A DNA stretch of 64,000 bases from assembly GCF_900115005.1 (NCBI RefSeq), contig NZ_FOUY01000006.1:1-64000 (forward strand). The letters are read 5' to 3'. A program made the translations under genes and the position numbers. Positions 1 through 23,165 of the stretch are shown one piece after another. A model generated the notes under the pieces. That model saw only the letters and a list, made by a program, of their open reading frames with translations. It was not told the origin of the DNA and made no database searches. Source of the DNA: Pseudonocardia ammonioxydans. GTDB taxonomy: Bacteria; Actinomycetota; Actinomycetes; Mycobacteriales; Pseudonocardiaceae. Position 1 is the stretch's first letter, and each line of letters begins with the position of its first letter.

Positions 1-182
1 AGTGGTCCTATCCGGTATTAGACCCAGTTTCCCGGGCTTATCCCAGAGTGGAGGGCAGGTCACCCACGTGTTACTCACCCGTTCGCCGCTCGTGTACCCC
101 CGAAAGGGCCTTACCGCTCGACTTGCATGTGTTAAGCACGCCGCCAGCGTTCGTCCTGAGCCAGGATCAAACTCTCCAACAA
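1..182 (-). rRNA. 16S ribosomal RNA, 5' end only
   Basis: Read on the minus strand, this is the conserved start of bacterial 16S rRNA: AGAGTTTGATCCTGGCTCAG (complement of 156-175), then the stretch ending in the GTGAGTAACACGTGGGTGA region. The mature 5' end is placed near 182 by alignment with E. coli from memory and may be off by a few bases. The gene runs off the left edge. It is transcribed leftward, away from the rest of the window, in the same direction as tyrS. Confidence 0.97.
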
Positions 183-370
183 AAACCCTGACAAAAAACC
201 AGCCACAACACGACGGGGTCGCATCACAGCCGAACAAACAATCTGGCACAAAAACGCCAAACCAAAAATAGCTCGACACACTGTTGAGTTCTCAAAAGAC
301 ACCCGCACTCGGGCTCCGGCCTGTCGGCCGTACCCCCGGGGCTCCAGAGTCGCTCCGTTAGGAGGCAACT
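183..370 (-). other. 16S rRNA precursor leader with boxA-like antitermination signal
   Basis: The roughly 190 nt between the promoter and the mature 16S is AT-richer than its surroundings. It contains TTTTGAGAACTC (complement of about 286-297), followed by CAACAGTGTGTCGAGC. This matches the boxA-type leader element typical of actinobacterial rrn operons, where NusB/S10 antitermination factors bind. A short GGCC hairpin lies near 319-330. No gene is encoded here. Confidence 0.75.
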
Positions 371-375
371 CTTCT

Positions 376-404
376 ATGCTACTTGTTCCCTCGGCCAGGG
401 TCAA
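376..404 (-). promoter_or_regulatory. rRNA operon promoter
   Basis: On the minus strand TTGACC (complement of 399-404) and TAGCAT (complement of 376-381) are separated by exactly 17 bp, a near-consensus housekeeping sigma promoter. Transcription would start near 369, about 187 nt before the mature 16S. This is the clearest -35/-10 pair in the window together with the argC promoter. Confidence 0.8.
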
Positions 405-630
405 CCCTTGCCTCAGGCGGCCTGATTCCCACCGGAGTGGTTATCGGGGGCCGTCACCTCCGGGCCGGTCCTGCGTTCTTGGCCTTCCGGCCTGGCCCGC
501 TCGTCCGTCCCGTCCTGGCGACAGAGAGAAAGTTACAGCACCCGCCGGAGGCGCTCTGCAAGGGGGGTCCGGTTTCGGTGTTGTCGCAGGTCAGCCGTGC
601 TGGGGTGCCGTCCCGGCCCGCCCGTGCCGA

Positions 631-716
631 TGTTCGCTCCGCAGACTCCGCACGGCGTCATGCTCGCTCCGCAAGCTCCGCACGGCATCACGCTCGCTCC
701 GCAAGCTCCGCTCAGG
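631..716 (-). repeat. Three 30-bp tandem repeats after tyrS
   Basis: Units at 631-660, 661-690 and 691-716 (partial) share the minus-strand core GGAGCTTGCGGAGCGAGC. The first bases of the array overlap the tyrS stop codon (712-714). The core resembles repeats inside the SpoU methylase, pqqB and the ABC fusion gene elsewhere in the window. The rest of 405-711 holds nothing else recognisable. Confidence 0.85.
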
Positions 717-1992
717 AGACCAGGCGGACCCCGGCCAGATTCCGCTTCCCGCGGCGGATGACGAGCCAGCCACCGGCGAGGGCGTCCCCGGCCCCGGGGC
801 CCCACTCCTCGTCGGTGATCTTGACGTTGTTGACGTACGCCCCGCCCTCCTTCACCGCGCGCCGGGCGGCGCCCTTGCTCTCCGTGAGGCCGGTCGCGAC
901 GAGGAGATCGACGATCGTCTCCCCTCCCCCGCTGTCGGCGTTCGGGACCTCGGCCAGCGCGCTGCCCAACGTCCCGGCGTCGAGCTCTGCCAGGTCGGCC
1001 CGTCCGAACAGGGCCTGGCTCGCGGTCGTGACCTGCCGGGTCTGCTCGGCACCGTGTACGAGCGTCGTGAGCTCGGCGGCGAGGCGGCGCTGCGCACCAC
1101 GCAGGTGCGGCTTCTCCTCGAGCTCGGTCGCCAGTGCGTCGATCTCCTCGCGGTCGAGGAAGGTGAGGAGCTTGAGGTAGCCGATGACGTCGGCATCGGC
1201 GACGTTCACGAAGTACTGGTACCAGGCGTACGGCGAGGTCCGCTCCGGGTCGAGCCAGATGTTCCCGCCGCCGGTCGACTTGCCGAACTTGCGCCCGTCG
1301 GAGTCGGTGACCAGGGGCAGCGTCATCGCGTGCACGTGCGCGCTCTCGATCCGGCGGATCAGCTCGACCCCACCGACGATGTTGCCCCACTGGTCGGATC
1401 CGCCGATCTGCAGCCGGCAACCGAGCTCGCGGTACAGGTGCAGGTAGTCCTGGGACTGCAGCAGCAGGTAGCTGAACTCGGTGTAGGACATGCCTTCCCC
1501 GGCGAGCCGGCGCTTCACCGTCTCGCGGGCGAGCATGGTGTTGACCGGGAAGTGCTTGCCGAGGTCCCGCAGGAACTCCAGCACCGTCTGACCGCCGGTC
1601 CAGTCGAGGTTGTTGACCGCCAGTGCCCCGGTGGGCGAGTCGTCGAACGACACGAAACGCTCGAGCTGACCGCGGATCAGGCCGGTCCACTGCGCGACCG
1701 TCGCCTCGTCGTTGAGCGTCCGCTCCCCGATGTCACGCGGGTCACCGATCATCCCGGTCGCCCCGCCGGCCAGGATGACCGGCCGGTGACCGGCTTCCTG
1801 GAACCGGCGCAGTGTCAGCATCGGGACGAGGTGCCCGGCGTGCAGGCTGGGGGCGGTCGGGTCGAACCCGGCATAGAGCGTGACCGGCTCGTCGCCGGCG
1901 AGCTCCTTCGCCAGGGCGTCACGGTCGGTGGTCTGCGCGATCAGTCCGCGCCACTCCAGCTCGTCCAGGATGTCCGTAGGCACGCGCACCAT
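712..1992 (-). CDS. tyrS: tyrosyl-tRNA synthetase
   Basis: Charges tRNA-Tyr with tyrosine in the cytoplasm (class Ic aminoacyl-tRNA synthetase). The 426-residue length is normal. The HIGH-type motif is HAGHL at residues 51-55 and the KMSKS-type loop is KFGKS at 235-239. A C-terminal S4-like RNA-binding domain spans roughly 360-420 (KGAARR...GGAYVNN). The ATG start is supported by a weak purine-rich stretch (GGACGAAG). Position next to the glycosylase gene matches the mycobacterial order Rv1688-Rv1689. No T-box leader was seen. The stop codon overlaps a 30-bp repeat array. Confidence 0.97.
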   Translation of the reverse strand: MVRVPTDILDELEWRGLIAQTTDRDALAKELAGDEPVTLYAGFDPTAPSLHAGHLVPMLTLRRFQEAGHRPVILAGGATGMIGDPRDIGERTLNDEATVAQWTGLIRGQLERFVSFDDSPTGALAVNNLDWTGGQTVLEFLRDLGKHFPVNTMLARETVKRRLAGEGMSYTEFSYLLLQSQDYLHLYRELGCRLQIGGSDQWGNIVGGVELIRRIESAHVHAMTLPLVTDSDGRKFGKSTGGGNIWLDPERTSPYAWYQYFVNVADADVIGYLKLLTFLDREEIDALATELEEKPHLRGAQRRLAAELTTLVHGAEQTRQVTTASQALFGRADLAELDAGTLGSALAEVPNADSGGGETIVDLLVATGLTESKGAARRAVKEGGAYVNNVKITDEEWGPGAGDALAGGWLVIRRGKRNLAGVRLVS

Positions 1993-2091
1993 CTTCGTCC
2001 GCCCGCTCGGACGACTGCACGCGGGTGTCCCTCGCCTAGCCGCACGCGGTTGCTCCGCGGGCCGTCACGTCGGGGCCCGGCGACGCACTGG

Positions 2092-2769
2092 TCAGGTCCG
2101 GCGGCGACGGGCCCGCGTCCCGCCGGGGCGGTACACGCTCACCGCCGGTGACCCGTCCACCCAGTAGCGCCACGCCAGCTCCGCGGCGGCGGCCACCCCG
2201 ACCCGCGGGCCGGTCCGGATCGAGGACGGGGGCAACGGCTCCCCGGCGTGCAACCGGACCCGGGACGCCGGGTCGGTCACGTCGAGTCCGTTGTCCGCAC
2301 GTCCGAGTCCCAGCAACGAGGCGAGCCGGGCCGGGCCGCGGGCCAGGTCGTCGTCCTTGCGGGCGGTCGGCCGCCGTGCCCGGGCGACGCCCGGGTCGGT
2401 CAGCACCTCACCGGCGCGCAGCAGGACCGCTCCCGGCTCGCCGTCCTCCAGGCAGGACACGTTCGCACAGAAGTGCATGCCGTAGACGAAGTAGACGTAG
2501 AGGTGCCCGGCGGGGCCGAACATGACCGCGTTGCGTGCGGTGCGCCCGCGGTAGCAGTGCGACGCCGGGTCGTCCCGCCCGCGGTAGGCCTCGACCTCCA
2601 CCAGGCGTACCGCGACGGTCCCCTCGGGGGTGTCGGCCTCCAGGACACAGCCGAGCAGTCGCGCGGCGGCCGGCAGCACGTCGACGGCGAGCTCGGAGCG
2701 GTCGAGCAAAGTGCCGGGACCCGGCCGCTGCGGACGGCCGGGCCCCGGGACGGAGAACTCGCTACCCAC
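2092..2769 (-). CDS. mpg: DNA-3-methyladenine glycosylase (AAG/Mpg family)
   Basis: Removes alkylated purines such as 3-methyladenine in base-excision repair. The 225-residue protein carries the family block VEVEAYRG with catalytic Glu60, then DPASHCYRG, RNAVMFGPAGH and YVYFVYGMHFCAN (residues 57-103). The GTG start directly abuts the aminotransferase stop (TGA-GTG), so translation is probably coupled. A later internal start cannot be excluded because the first 20 residues are low-complexity. The C-terminus is Arg-rich. Confidence 0.93.
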   Translation of the reverse strand: MGSEFSVPGPGRPQRPGPGTLLDRSELAVDVLPAAARLLGCVLEADTPEGTVAVRLVEVEAYRGRDDPASHCYRGRTARNAVMFGPAGHLYVYFVYGMHFCANVSCLEDGEPGAVLLRAGEVLTDPGVARARRPTARKDDDLARGPARLASLLGLGRADNGLDVTDPASRVRLHAGEPLPPSSIRTGPRVGVAAAAELAWRYWVDGSPAVSVYRPGGTRARRRRT

Positions 2770-8108
<5,339 letters not shown>

Positions 8109-8112
<4 letters not shown>

Positions 8113-9060
8113 TCCCGTGTCACCCCGTCTGCGTCCGGGAGCACCATCGTCCCGACGCCCTCGTGCGTGAAGACCTCGAGCAGCACCGAGTGCGGTACCC
8201 GCCCGTCGATCACGTGTGCCTGCCCCACACCCGAGCGCACCGCGCGCAGGCAGGCCTCCATCTTCGGCGCCATCCCGCTCTCCAGGCGGGGCAGCATCGG
8301 TTCCAGCTGGTCGGCCGTCAGCGAGGTGATGATCGATTCCGGGTCGGGGTAGTTCGCGTAGAGCCCCTCGACGTCGGTGAGCACCACGAGCTTCGCGGCG
8401 TCCAGCGCACCGGCCAGCGCGGCGGCCGCGCTGTCGGCGTTGATGTTGTGGACCTGGCCGTCGGCGTCCGGCGCGATACCGGCGACGACGGGGATCCGGC
8501 CCGCCGCGATGATGTCGAGCACCGCATCCGGGTTGACCTCCGTGACGTCACCGACGAGGCCGATGTCGACCGCCTCGCCGCCGACGAGTGCGGTCCGCTT
8601 CTCCGCGGTGAACAGGCCCGCGTCCTCCCCGGAGAGTCCGACCGCGAGCGGCCCGTGCTGGTTGATCAGCCCGACGAGCTCCCGGCCGACCTGCCCGAAG
8701 AGCACCATCCGGACGATCTCCATCGTCTCGGGGGTGGTGACCCGCAGCCCGCCGCGGAACTCCCCGGACATGCCGAGGCGGGTGAGCATCGCGCTGATCT
8801 GCGGGCCGCCGCCGTGCACGACGACCGGGTGGATGCCGGCCAGCCGCAGGAACACCATGTCCCGGGCGAAGGCCTGCTTCAGCTCCTCGTCGATCATCGC
8901 GTTGCCGCCGTACTTCACGACGACGATCCGGCCGTGGAAGCGCTGCAGCCAGGGCAGCGCCTCGGCCAGGACCGCGGCCTTCTCCCCCGCCCGCTTCAAC
9001 CGGGCAGGGGTCTCCGGTGACGACGCGACCTGCGGCTGCGGGGCGTCTTCGGCCGAGCGC

Positions 9061-9077
<17 letters not shown>
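8109..9077 (-). CDS. argB: acetylglutamate kinase
   Basis: Phosphorylates N-acetylglutamate, normally the feedback-controlled step. The 322-residue protein has [10 protein letters not shown], the substrate loop [10 protein letters not shown] and GLSGEDAG, as expected for the family. The GTG start has RBS GGAGGAG and lies 17 bp inside the end of argJ. The N-terminal tail of about 30 residues before the kinase fold is low-complexity. Confidence 0.96.
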
Positions 9078-12282
<3,205 letters not shown>

Positions 12283-12326
12283 CCGGCGGCGCAGCACCTC
12301 CGGGAAGCACCTCCCGGGAGCGCTCG

Positions 12327-14849
12327 TCAGCGCAGGGCGGCCCCGTGTCGGGCGGTCGCCTCGGCGACGGCGGCGTCCCGGGCGGTGTTCGCGTCCTCAC
12401 TGGTGAGCGTCCGGTCCGCGGCGCGCAGTCGTAGCGAGAACGCCAGCGACCGCTTGCCCTCCCCGACCTGGTCGCCGGTGTAGACGTCGAACAGCCGGAC
12501 CGACTCGAGCAGCTCGCCGGCGCCGTCGGTCAGGGCCTCGGCCAGATCCGCCGCGGGGACCGACTCGTCGGCGACCAGGGCGACGTCCACCGCCACCGGC
12601 GGGAAGCCCGACACCCGCGGGACCGGCAGGTTCTCCCGCAGCGGGATCGCATCGAGGTCGAGCTCGGCGGCCGCGGTGCGGGCCGGGAGCCCGAGCGTCT
12701 CGACGACCTTGGGGTGCAGCTCGCCGGCGTGGCCGACGACGGTGTCGGTCCCGGCGAGCACGAGCTCCGCGCAGCGGCCCGGGTGCCACGGCGCCCGCTC
12801 GGCGCGGCGCGGGCGCAGCTCCACACCGGCGGCCGCACCGGTCAGCCGGGCCGCCTCGACCGCGTCCTGCCAGCCGGCCGGGCGTCCCGCACCCCACCAG
12901 CCGCGCGGCTCACGCTTCCCCGCCAGTACGACGCCGACGTGCACCGGCTGGTCGGGCAGCGCCGCCCGGATCGCCGCGTACTCCTGCTCGCTCGGCCGCG
13001 CGGTGACCGCCGGGTCCGGCATCGCGGACGGCTGCGCGTCCGGCTGGACGACCTGGGCGATCGTGTACAGCGCGAGATCCTCGGTGCCGCGGGAGCGGTT
13101 GCGCACCAGCATGTCGAGCAGTCCGGGCAACAGCGTCGTGGACAGCCGGGCACGCTCGGCGTCCAGCGGGTTGCTGACCGCGACGGTACGGCGGCGCGGG
13201 TCGTCGACGGCCAGCCCGAGGTCGTCCCAGACCGCGTCGGAGACGAACGGGAACGGCAGCACCTCCACGTGCCCCGCCTCGGCCAGCGCGCGCGAGACCG
13301 CGCGCCGCCGCAGCTGGGCCGGGGCGAGCCCGCGCCCGGGCGGGGCGGCGGGCAGCTCGGAGGGGATCGTGTCGTAGCCCTCCAGCCGCAGCACCTCCTC
13401 GACCAGGTCGGCGGCCTGCCGCAGGTCCGGCCGCCAGGTCGGCGGGGTCGCGATCACCACTCCGTGACCGTCGGTGCCGGTGTCCAGGTCGACGGCACAG
13501 CCGACCTGGGTCAGCCGCCGCACCGTCGCGCCGCGCGAATAGGCGACCCCGGCGACCTTGTCGGGCAACGACAGCGACATCCGCACCGGCGGCACCGCGG
13601 GGACACCGCCCTCGTCGGTGCGACCGTCGGCGAGGGTGCCGCCGCCCAGCTCGACGAGCAGCTGCGCGGCGCGCTCGGCGGCGACGGCGGACAGCGCCGG
13701 GTCGACGACCCGCTCGAACCGGCGGGACGCCTCGCTGGGCAGCTTGTGCCGCCGGGCGGCCCGGGCGATCACTGCGGGGGCGAAGTGTGCGGCCTCGAGC
13801 AGCACGTCGACCCGTGCGCCGGCCGCGAGCGTCGCGAGCTCGGGGATCTCGGTCGACGCCCCGCCCATGACGCCGGCCAGGCCGATCGGCCCGGACTCGT
13901 CGGTGATCAGCAGGTCGTCCGGGTCGAGGGCCCGGGTCTGGCCGTCGAGGGTCTCCAGCTTCTCCCCGGCCGCCGCCCGGCGGATCTCGATCGTGCCGGT
14001 CACCCGGGACGCGTCGTAGGCGTGCAACGGCTGGCCGAGGTCGAGCATCACGTAGTTGGTGACGTCGACGATCAGCGAGATCGGCCGCATCCCGGCCGAG
14101 AGCAGCGCGCGCTGCATCCACCAGGGGCTCGGCGCGGCCGGGTCCACGCCGTCCACCCGGCGCACGACGAACCGGGCGCACCCGTCGGTGTCGGTGATCC
14201 GGACCGGCCACGCGTCGGCGGCGGTCTCCGGCACCGTGACCCGCCCCGCCGGGTCGGTGTAGTCGGCGTCCAGCGCGGTGGCGAGCTCGCGGGCCAGACC
14301 GCGGACGGCGAAGCAGTAGCCCCGGTCCGGGGTGACGGCCAGCTCGATGACCGGTTCGGCGAGGCCGAGGACCTCGAGCGCGTCGTCGCCGGGGCCTGCC
14401 GTTCCGGGCGGCAGCACGAGGATGCCCGAGTGGTCGGCGCCGAGGCCGAGCTCCTTCGCCGAGGCGATCATGCCGTCGGAGACGCGGCCGTAGGTCGTGC
14501 GCTGGGCGATCGCGAAACCACCCGGCAGCACGGCGCCCGGCTCGGTGACGACCACGAGGTCACCCACCGCGAAGTTGCTCGCCCCGCAGACGACGTGACG
14601 GGACCGGACCGTCCCGTCCTCCCGGGCCTCGAAGTCGACGCGGCAGTAGCGGATCGGCTTCTTGAACTCGGTGAGCTCCTCGATCTCCGCCACCCGCGCG
14701 ACGGTCACCGGTCCGGTGATCTCGGGGGCCGGATGGATCTCCTCGACCTCCAGCCCGACCCGGACGAACGCCTCGCCGATGTCCTCGGGACGTGCCGGCA
14801 GGGCCGCCGGGTCGATGTGCCGGGCGAGCCAGGAGGCGGACACGCGCAC
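12327..14849 (-). CDS. pheT: phenylalanyl-tRNA synthetase beta subunit
   Basis: Beta chain of the alpha2-beta2 class II synthetase. The 840 residues show the N-terminal tRNA-binding OB domain (about 40-155), the B3/B4 editing region, the B5 domain and the C-terminal FDX-ACB anticodon-binding domain (about 745-840). The start is the GTG giving MRVSASWLARH, the usual N-terminus, with GAGGAG about 10 nt upstream. It lies 38 bp behind pheS and is co-transcribed. Confidence 0.97.
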   Translation of the reverse strand: MRVSASWLARHIDPAALPARPEDIGEAFVRVGLEVEEIHPAPEITGPVTVARVAEIEELTEFKKPIRYCRVDFEAREDGTVRSRHVVCGASNFAVGDLVVVTEPGAVLPGGFAIAQRTTYGRVSDGMIASAKELGLGADHSGILVLPPGTAGPGDDALEVLGLAEPVIELAVTPDRGYCFAVRGLARELATALDADYTDPAGRVTVPETAADAWPVRITDTDGCARFVVRRVDGVDPAAPSPWWMQRALLSAGMRPISLIVDVTNYVMLDLGQPLHAYDASRVTGTIEIRRAAAGEKLETLDGQTRALDPDDLLITDESGPIGLAGVMGGASTEIPELATLAAGARVDVLLEAAHFAPAVIARAARRHKLPSEASRRFERVVDPALSAVAAERAAQLLVELGGGTLADGRTDEGGVPAVPPVRMSLSLPDKVAGVAYSRGATVRRLTQVGCAVDLDTGTDGHGVVIATPPTWRPDLRQAADLVEEVLRLEGYDTIPSELPAAPPGRGLAPAQLRRRAVSRALAEAGHVEVLPFPFVSDAVWDDLGLAVDDPRRRTVAVSNPLDAERARLSTTLLPGLLDMLVRNRSRGTEDLALYTIAQVVQPDAQPSAMPDPAVTARPSEQEYAAIRAALPDQPVHVGVVLAGKREPRGWWGAGRPAGWQDAVEAARLTGAAAGVELRPRRAERAPWHPGRCAELVLAGTDTVVGHAGELHPKVVETLGLPARTAAAELDLDAIPLRENLPVPRVSGFPPVAVDVALVADESVPAADLAEALTDGAGELLESVRLFDVYTGDQVGEGKRSLAFSLRLRAADRTLTSEDANTARDAAVAEATARHGAALR

Positions 14850-14887
14850 TGCTCGGTACTCCTCGGGTTGATAGCGGTGGTGGCGGC

Positions 14888-16929
<2,042 letters not shown>

Positions 16930-16930
16930 C

Positions 16931-17314
16931 TCAGGCCGCGGAGCCCTGCTCGGAACCCGACGGCAGGTTCTCCTTCGCCACCGTGACCAGCGCGGTGAAC
17001 GCGGCCGGGTCGCTGACCGCGATCTCGGCGAGGTTCTTGCGGTCGACCTCCACACCGGCGGCCTTGAGGCCCTGGATGAACCGGTTGTAGGTCATGTCGT
17101 TGGCGCGGGCCGCGGCGTTGATCCGGGTGATCCACAGCTGCCGGAAGTCGCCCTTGCGCTGGCGACGGTCCCGGTAGGCGTAGTTCATCGAGTGGAGCAT
17201 CTGCTCCTTGGCCTTGCGGTACAGCCGGGAACGCTGCCCGCGGTAGCCGGCGGCCGACTCCAGCGTGGTGCGGCGCTTCTTCTGGGCGTTCACCGCGCGC
17301 TTCACGCGTGCCAT
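16931..17314 (-). CDS. rplT: 50S ribosomal protein L20
   Basis: 127 residues. Assembly protein of the large subunit, with the basic helix ([17 protein letters not shown]) and the [16 protein letters not shown] segment typical of L20. The ATG has AGGAGA upstream. The C-terminal tail ([10 protein letters not shown]) is slightly longer than in model organisms. Part of the infC-rpmI-rplT cluster. Confidence 0.97.
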   Translation of the reverse strand: MARVKRAVNAQKKRRTTLESAAGYRGQRSRLYRKAKEQMLHSMNYAYRDRRQRKGDFRQLWITRINAAARANDMTYNRFIQGLKAAGVEVDRKNLAEIAVSDPAAFTALVTVAKENLPSGSEQGSAA

Positions 17315-17385
17315 GGTTCGTCTCCTGAGGTGGTTCGACGCCCGACGGGGGCTCGGGGCGCCGGAAGTTCGTTAGGGGCGGAAAG

Positions 17386-17580
17386 TCAGCGACCGAGCAG
17401 CTTCTTGACGCGCTTGACGTCCGGCTTGGCCACGTCGACCACGCCCGACAGGTCACGCTTCTCCTTGCGGGACTTGACCTCCAGCCGGTGGCGCAGCCCG
17501 GCCTGCTGGCGCATCAGCTTGCCGCTACCGGTGGTGCGGACCCGCTTCGCGGTCCCCTTGTGCGTCTTGTTCTTGGGCAT
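17386..17580 (-). CDS. rpmI: 50S ribosomal protein L35
   Basis: 64 residues, starting MPKNKTHKGTAKRVR, the classic L35 N-terminus, and rich in Lys/Arg. It lies between infC and rplT with gaps of 114 and 71 bp. The RBS is weak. Confidence 0.97.
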   Translation of the reverse strand: MPKNKTHKGTAKRVRTTGSGKLMRQQAGLRHRLEVKSRKEKRDLSGVVDVAKPDVKRVKKLLGR

Positions 17581-17694
17581 GACGTATCCGTTCGGTGTCG
17601 GCCCCCGGCGGGCCGGGGGTCGTTTTCGGGTACTGCGGTGTTCTCCACCCACGTTCTCCACCCACCGGGAACCCCGGCGGGTGGAGCACGGGCG

Positions 17695-18264
17695 TCACGC
17701 CTCGGCGTCGGCCGGGGCGTCGGAGCTGGCGGCGGTCGCAGGCTTGCGGGCCGGCTTCTTCGTCGGCGCCAGGACCATCGTCATGTTGCGACCGTCCTGC
17801 TTGGGAGCGGCCTCCACGACGGCGATGTCCCCGATGTCCTCGGCCAGGCGCTGGAGCAGCCGGTACCCCAGCTCGGGCCGGGACTGCTCACGGCCACGGA
17901 ACATGATCGTGACCTTGACCTTGTTGCCGCCCTCGAGGAAGCGACGGACGTGGCCGCGCTTCGTCTCGTAGTCGTGCTTGTCGATCTTCGGCCGGAGCTT
18001 CTGCTCCTTGATCACCGTGAGCTGCTGGTTACGCCGGGACTCCCGGGCCTTCTGCGCGCTCTCGTACTTGAACTTGCCGTAGTCCATGAGCTTGCAGACC
18101 GGCGGGCGGGCCTGGGCGGCGACCTCGACCAGGTCGAGGTCGGCGTCCTGGGCCAGCCGGAGGGCGTCCTCGATGCGCACGATCCCGACCTGCTCCCCGT
18201 TCGGGCCGACGAGGCGGACCTCGGGCACGCGGATGCGGTCGTTGATGCGGGGCTCTGTGCTGAT
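17695..18264 (-). CDS. infC: translation initiation factor IF-3, ATC start codon
   Basis: IF-3 keeps the 30S subunit free and proofreads start codons. The 189-residue frame begins [18 protein letters not shown], the usual N-terminus, and includes the linker and C-terminal domain ([22 protein letters not shown]). The first codon is ATC (18262-18264), with AGGAGA at 18269-18274 only 4 nt upstream. No ATG, GTG or TTG lies between this RBS and the conserved N-terminus. A non-canonical start is known for infC in other bacteria, where IF-3 represses its own translation. Confidence 0.94.
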   Translation of the reverse strand: MSTEPRINDRIRVPEVRLVGPNGEQVGIVRIEDALRLAQDADLDLVEVAAQARPPVCKLMDYGKFKYESAQKARESRRNQQLTVIKEQKLRPKIDKHDYETKRGHVRRFLEGGNKVKVTIMFRGREQSRPELGYRLLQRLAEDIGDIAVVEAAPKQDGRNMTMVLAPTKKPARKPATAASSDAPADAEA

Positions 18265-18635
18265 GGGGTCTCCTGAGTGACTCGCTGTGTCGCTACTACC
18301 TGCTACCGGCGACGACAAGCGAAGACCCGTTGATCGGCCCGTGGCACGAACGCCGCCAGGCCGGACCATGAACCCGGACCGCTACGAGCACGGTGCGGGT
18401 GGGAGCGGGGCTCCACTTGACGCCCGGAACACACGTGTCAACGCGTTCCCGGGTGGTCGCATTCCCGACAATAGCAGCCCGCTCCGGGGACGGCCCGGCG
18501 GGCCCGGGTGCGCGACCGGCCGCACCACGCCTACCGCTGACCGTTGCGGCGGGCTATTGCACAGTGTCACGGTTCCGCGCGCAGCGCGGAACCGTGACCA
18601 TACCGGCCGACGAACCGACCCGAGGAGAACCCGCG
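18265..18635. other. Divergent intergenic region between infC and the glycosyltransferase
   Basis: 371 bp. Two opposed -35-like hexamers, TTGACG (18416-18421, plus) and TTGACA (complement of 18436-18441, minus), lie here, but neither has a convincing -10 at 16-18 bp. The infC promoter is therefore unassigned. A perfect 33-bp hairpin is listed separately. I see no L20-type leader and no gene. Confidence 0.5.
18566..18598. repeat. Perfect 33-bp inverted repeat upstream of the glycosyltransferase
   Basis: Arms GTCACGGTTCCGCGC and GCGCGGAACCGTGAC (15 bp each) flank GCA with no mismatch. The hairpin is 37 bp before the glycosyltransferase start and between divergent genes, so it is not a simple end-of-gene terminator. 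It could be an operator, or a leader hairpin limiting expression. Confidence 0.8.
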
Positions 18636-19496
18636 GTGCCGACCGACCCCAGCAGTCCCGCCGTCTCGGTGTGCATCCCCGTCCACCAGGGCGCGGCACA
18701 CCTGGAACGGGCGCTGCGCAGCGTGCTGGACCAGGACGTCGACCTCGAGGTCGTGGTCCGGGACAACGGCAGCACCGACGGATCCTCGGACGTCGTCCGT
18801 GCGGTCGGGGACCCCCGCGTCCGGCTGGTCCGGGTCGAGGAGACCGTGCCGATGGCCGAGAACTGGGCCCGCACCGTGGACCTCGCCCGGGCGGACCTGG
18901 TGAAGATCGTGTGTGCGGACGACGCCGTCGCGCCGGGTGCGCTCGCCCGGCAGGTCGCGACCCTCACCGCCGACCCGTCCCTGGCGCTCGCCGTCGGCCG
19001 CACCGACATGATCGACGGGGGCGGCCGGGTCCTGTTCGCGAACCGGCACCTGCCCCGCACCCTGCTCGGGGCGCACCCGGCGGCCGAGGTGCTGCGGGCC
19101 GTCGTCCGGCACGGCGGCAACCCGATCGGGCCGCCCGCCGCGGTGACCTTCCGGCGCGAGCACTACGAGGCGGTCGGCGGTGTGGACGGAGCCCTGCTGT
19201 TCACGATGGACCTCGACCTGTGGGTCCGGTTGCTGCGCCACGGTGGCCTGCACGGCGGTTCCGCCACCGCCGCGTCGTTCCGGATCCACACCGGGTCGGC
19301 GTCGGCGGCGGCGACCCGCGCGGAGTTCGCCGTGCAGCGGGAGTTCACCCGCCGACTCATCCGGGACGCCGAACCGCTGATCCGGCGCCGGGACCGCGCG
19401 ATAGGCGTGGTGGGCAGCTACACCGCGCTCGCCCGGCGCTACGGACTGTTCGTGCTCGGCGGCCTCCGCCGCCCGGATCCGGCCGAGCCCCGCTGA
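18636..19496 (+). CDS. family 2 glycosyltransferase
   Basis: 286 residues, GT-A fold. It starts VSVCIPVHQGAAHLERALRSVL, has DNGSTDGS and the acidic CADDAV stretch expected to bind the sugar nucleotide and metal, then GGVDGALLFTMDLDLWVRLL. It transfers a sugar to an unknown acceptor, probably for a cell-surface glycan. No membrane segment is evident. The GTG start is chosen for its GAGGAG box 8 nt upstream. It stands alone between infC and uvrA and points toward uvrA. Confidence 0.88.
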   Translation: MPTDPSSPAVSVCIPVHQGAAHLERALRSVLDQDVDLEVVVRDNGSTDGSSDVVRAVGDPRVRLVRVEETVPMAENWARTVDLARADLVKIVCADDAVAPGALARQVATLTADPSLALAVGRTDMIDGGGRVLFANRHLPRTLLGAHPAAEVLRAVVRHGGNPIGPPAAVTFRREHYEAVGGVDGALLFTMDLDLWVRLLRHGGLHGGSATAASFRIHTGSASAAATRAEFAVQREFTRRLIRDAEPLIRRRDRAIGVVGSYTALARRYGLFVLGGLRRPDPAEPR

Positions 19497-19503
19497 CCGG
19501 TCC

Positions 19504-19525
19504 CCCGGCATCGAGCGGTGCCGGG
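19504..19525. terminator. Bidirectional hairpin between glycosyltransferase and uvrA
   Basis: CCCGGCA and TGCCGGG (7 bp) flank an 8-nt loop in the 34-bp gap between two convergent genes. There is no T-tract, as is common in very GC-rich actinobacteria. Confidence 0.55.
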
Positions 19526-19530
19526 TCCGC

Positions 19531-22572
<3,042 letters not shown>

Positions 22573-22905
22573 GATGCGCGCCTCCTGGGACAGCGGGTCG
22601 TCGGGACGGGGTCCCCGTTCCGACGCCCTCGACGGTCGCGACATTCCGCGACCGGGCCGTGTCTTCTCGGTGCCTACTCAGTGTCTCGGTCTTGCACTCG
22701 GTGTCGTGTCCGTGTTGCCTGCGCCGTTGCCGGGTTGCCTGCGCCGGTGCCGTGCCGGTACTGCTCGACGGACGGCCGGCGACGGACACCTCCACGCCCG
22801 GTACCGATGCTAGGTCGACCCACCGACAGGAACTCGCGGAGCGGGTGTCTGCCCAGGTCTTCCTCGGTGGGCGCACCTCGGTGCGCGCCGGTCGGTCCCG
22901 TCGCC

Positions 22906-22928
22906 ATGATACTCGTACGCATGTTCGA
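22906..22928 (-). promoter_or_regulatory. uvrA: LexA-type SOS box overlapping a uvrA -10
   Basis: TCGTACGCATGTTCGA (22913-22928) differs from the actinobacterial SOS consensus TCGAAC-N4-GTTCGA at one position. On the minus strand it is followed within 1 bp by TATCAT (complement of 22906-22911), a good -10, so LexA bound here would cover the spacer of the uvrA promoter. Confidence 0.65.
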
Positions 22929-23159
22929 GCCGTGAGCGGGCCCGCCCGTGCGGGCGACGGCTCCCGCGCGGTGGGCCGTGCCCGGGAACGGCGTCCAGGC
23001 GTTCCCGGCTCCCCGGCCGCAGTGCCCCTCGGCCTCCCGGGCCGTGATCGCGCTCCCCGGCCGTCACCGGTGTCACCGGCCGCCCACCGGTCTCCGCGGC
23101 CGCCCATCGGTCTTGGCGGCCGCCCATCGGTCTTCACGGACACTGTCGGCCCCGGCCGC

Positions 23160-23165
23160 TACCCT
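23160..23165 (+). promoter_or_regulatory. -10 box TACCCT, leaderless-type
   Basis: TACCCT ends 6 nt before the GTG start at 23172 and no RBS precedes that start. This argues for a leaderless mRNA. Confidence 0.5.

Noticed and set aside
376..2151. 591-codon plus-strand frame across tyrS
   Set aside because: It is the antisense shadow of tyrS; high GC at third positions removes stops on the opposite strand. The protein has no recognisable domain.
18413..18441. infC promoter using TTGACA
   Set aside because: The hexamer at the expected -10 position is AAGTGG, far from consensus.
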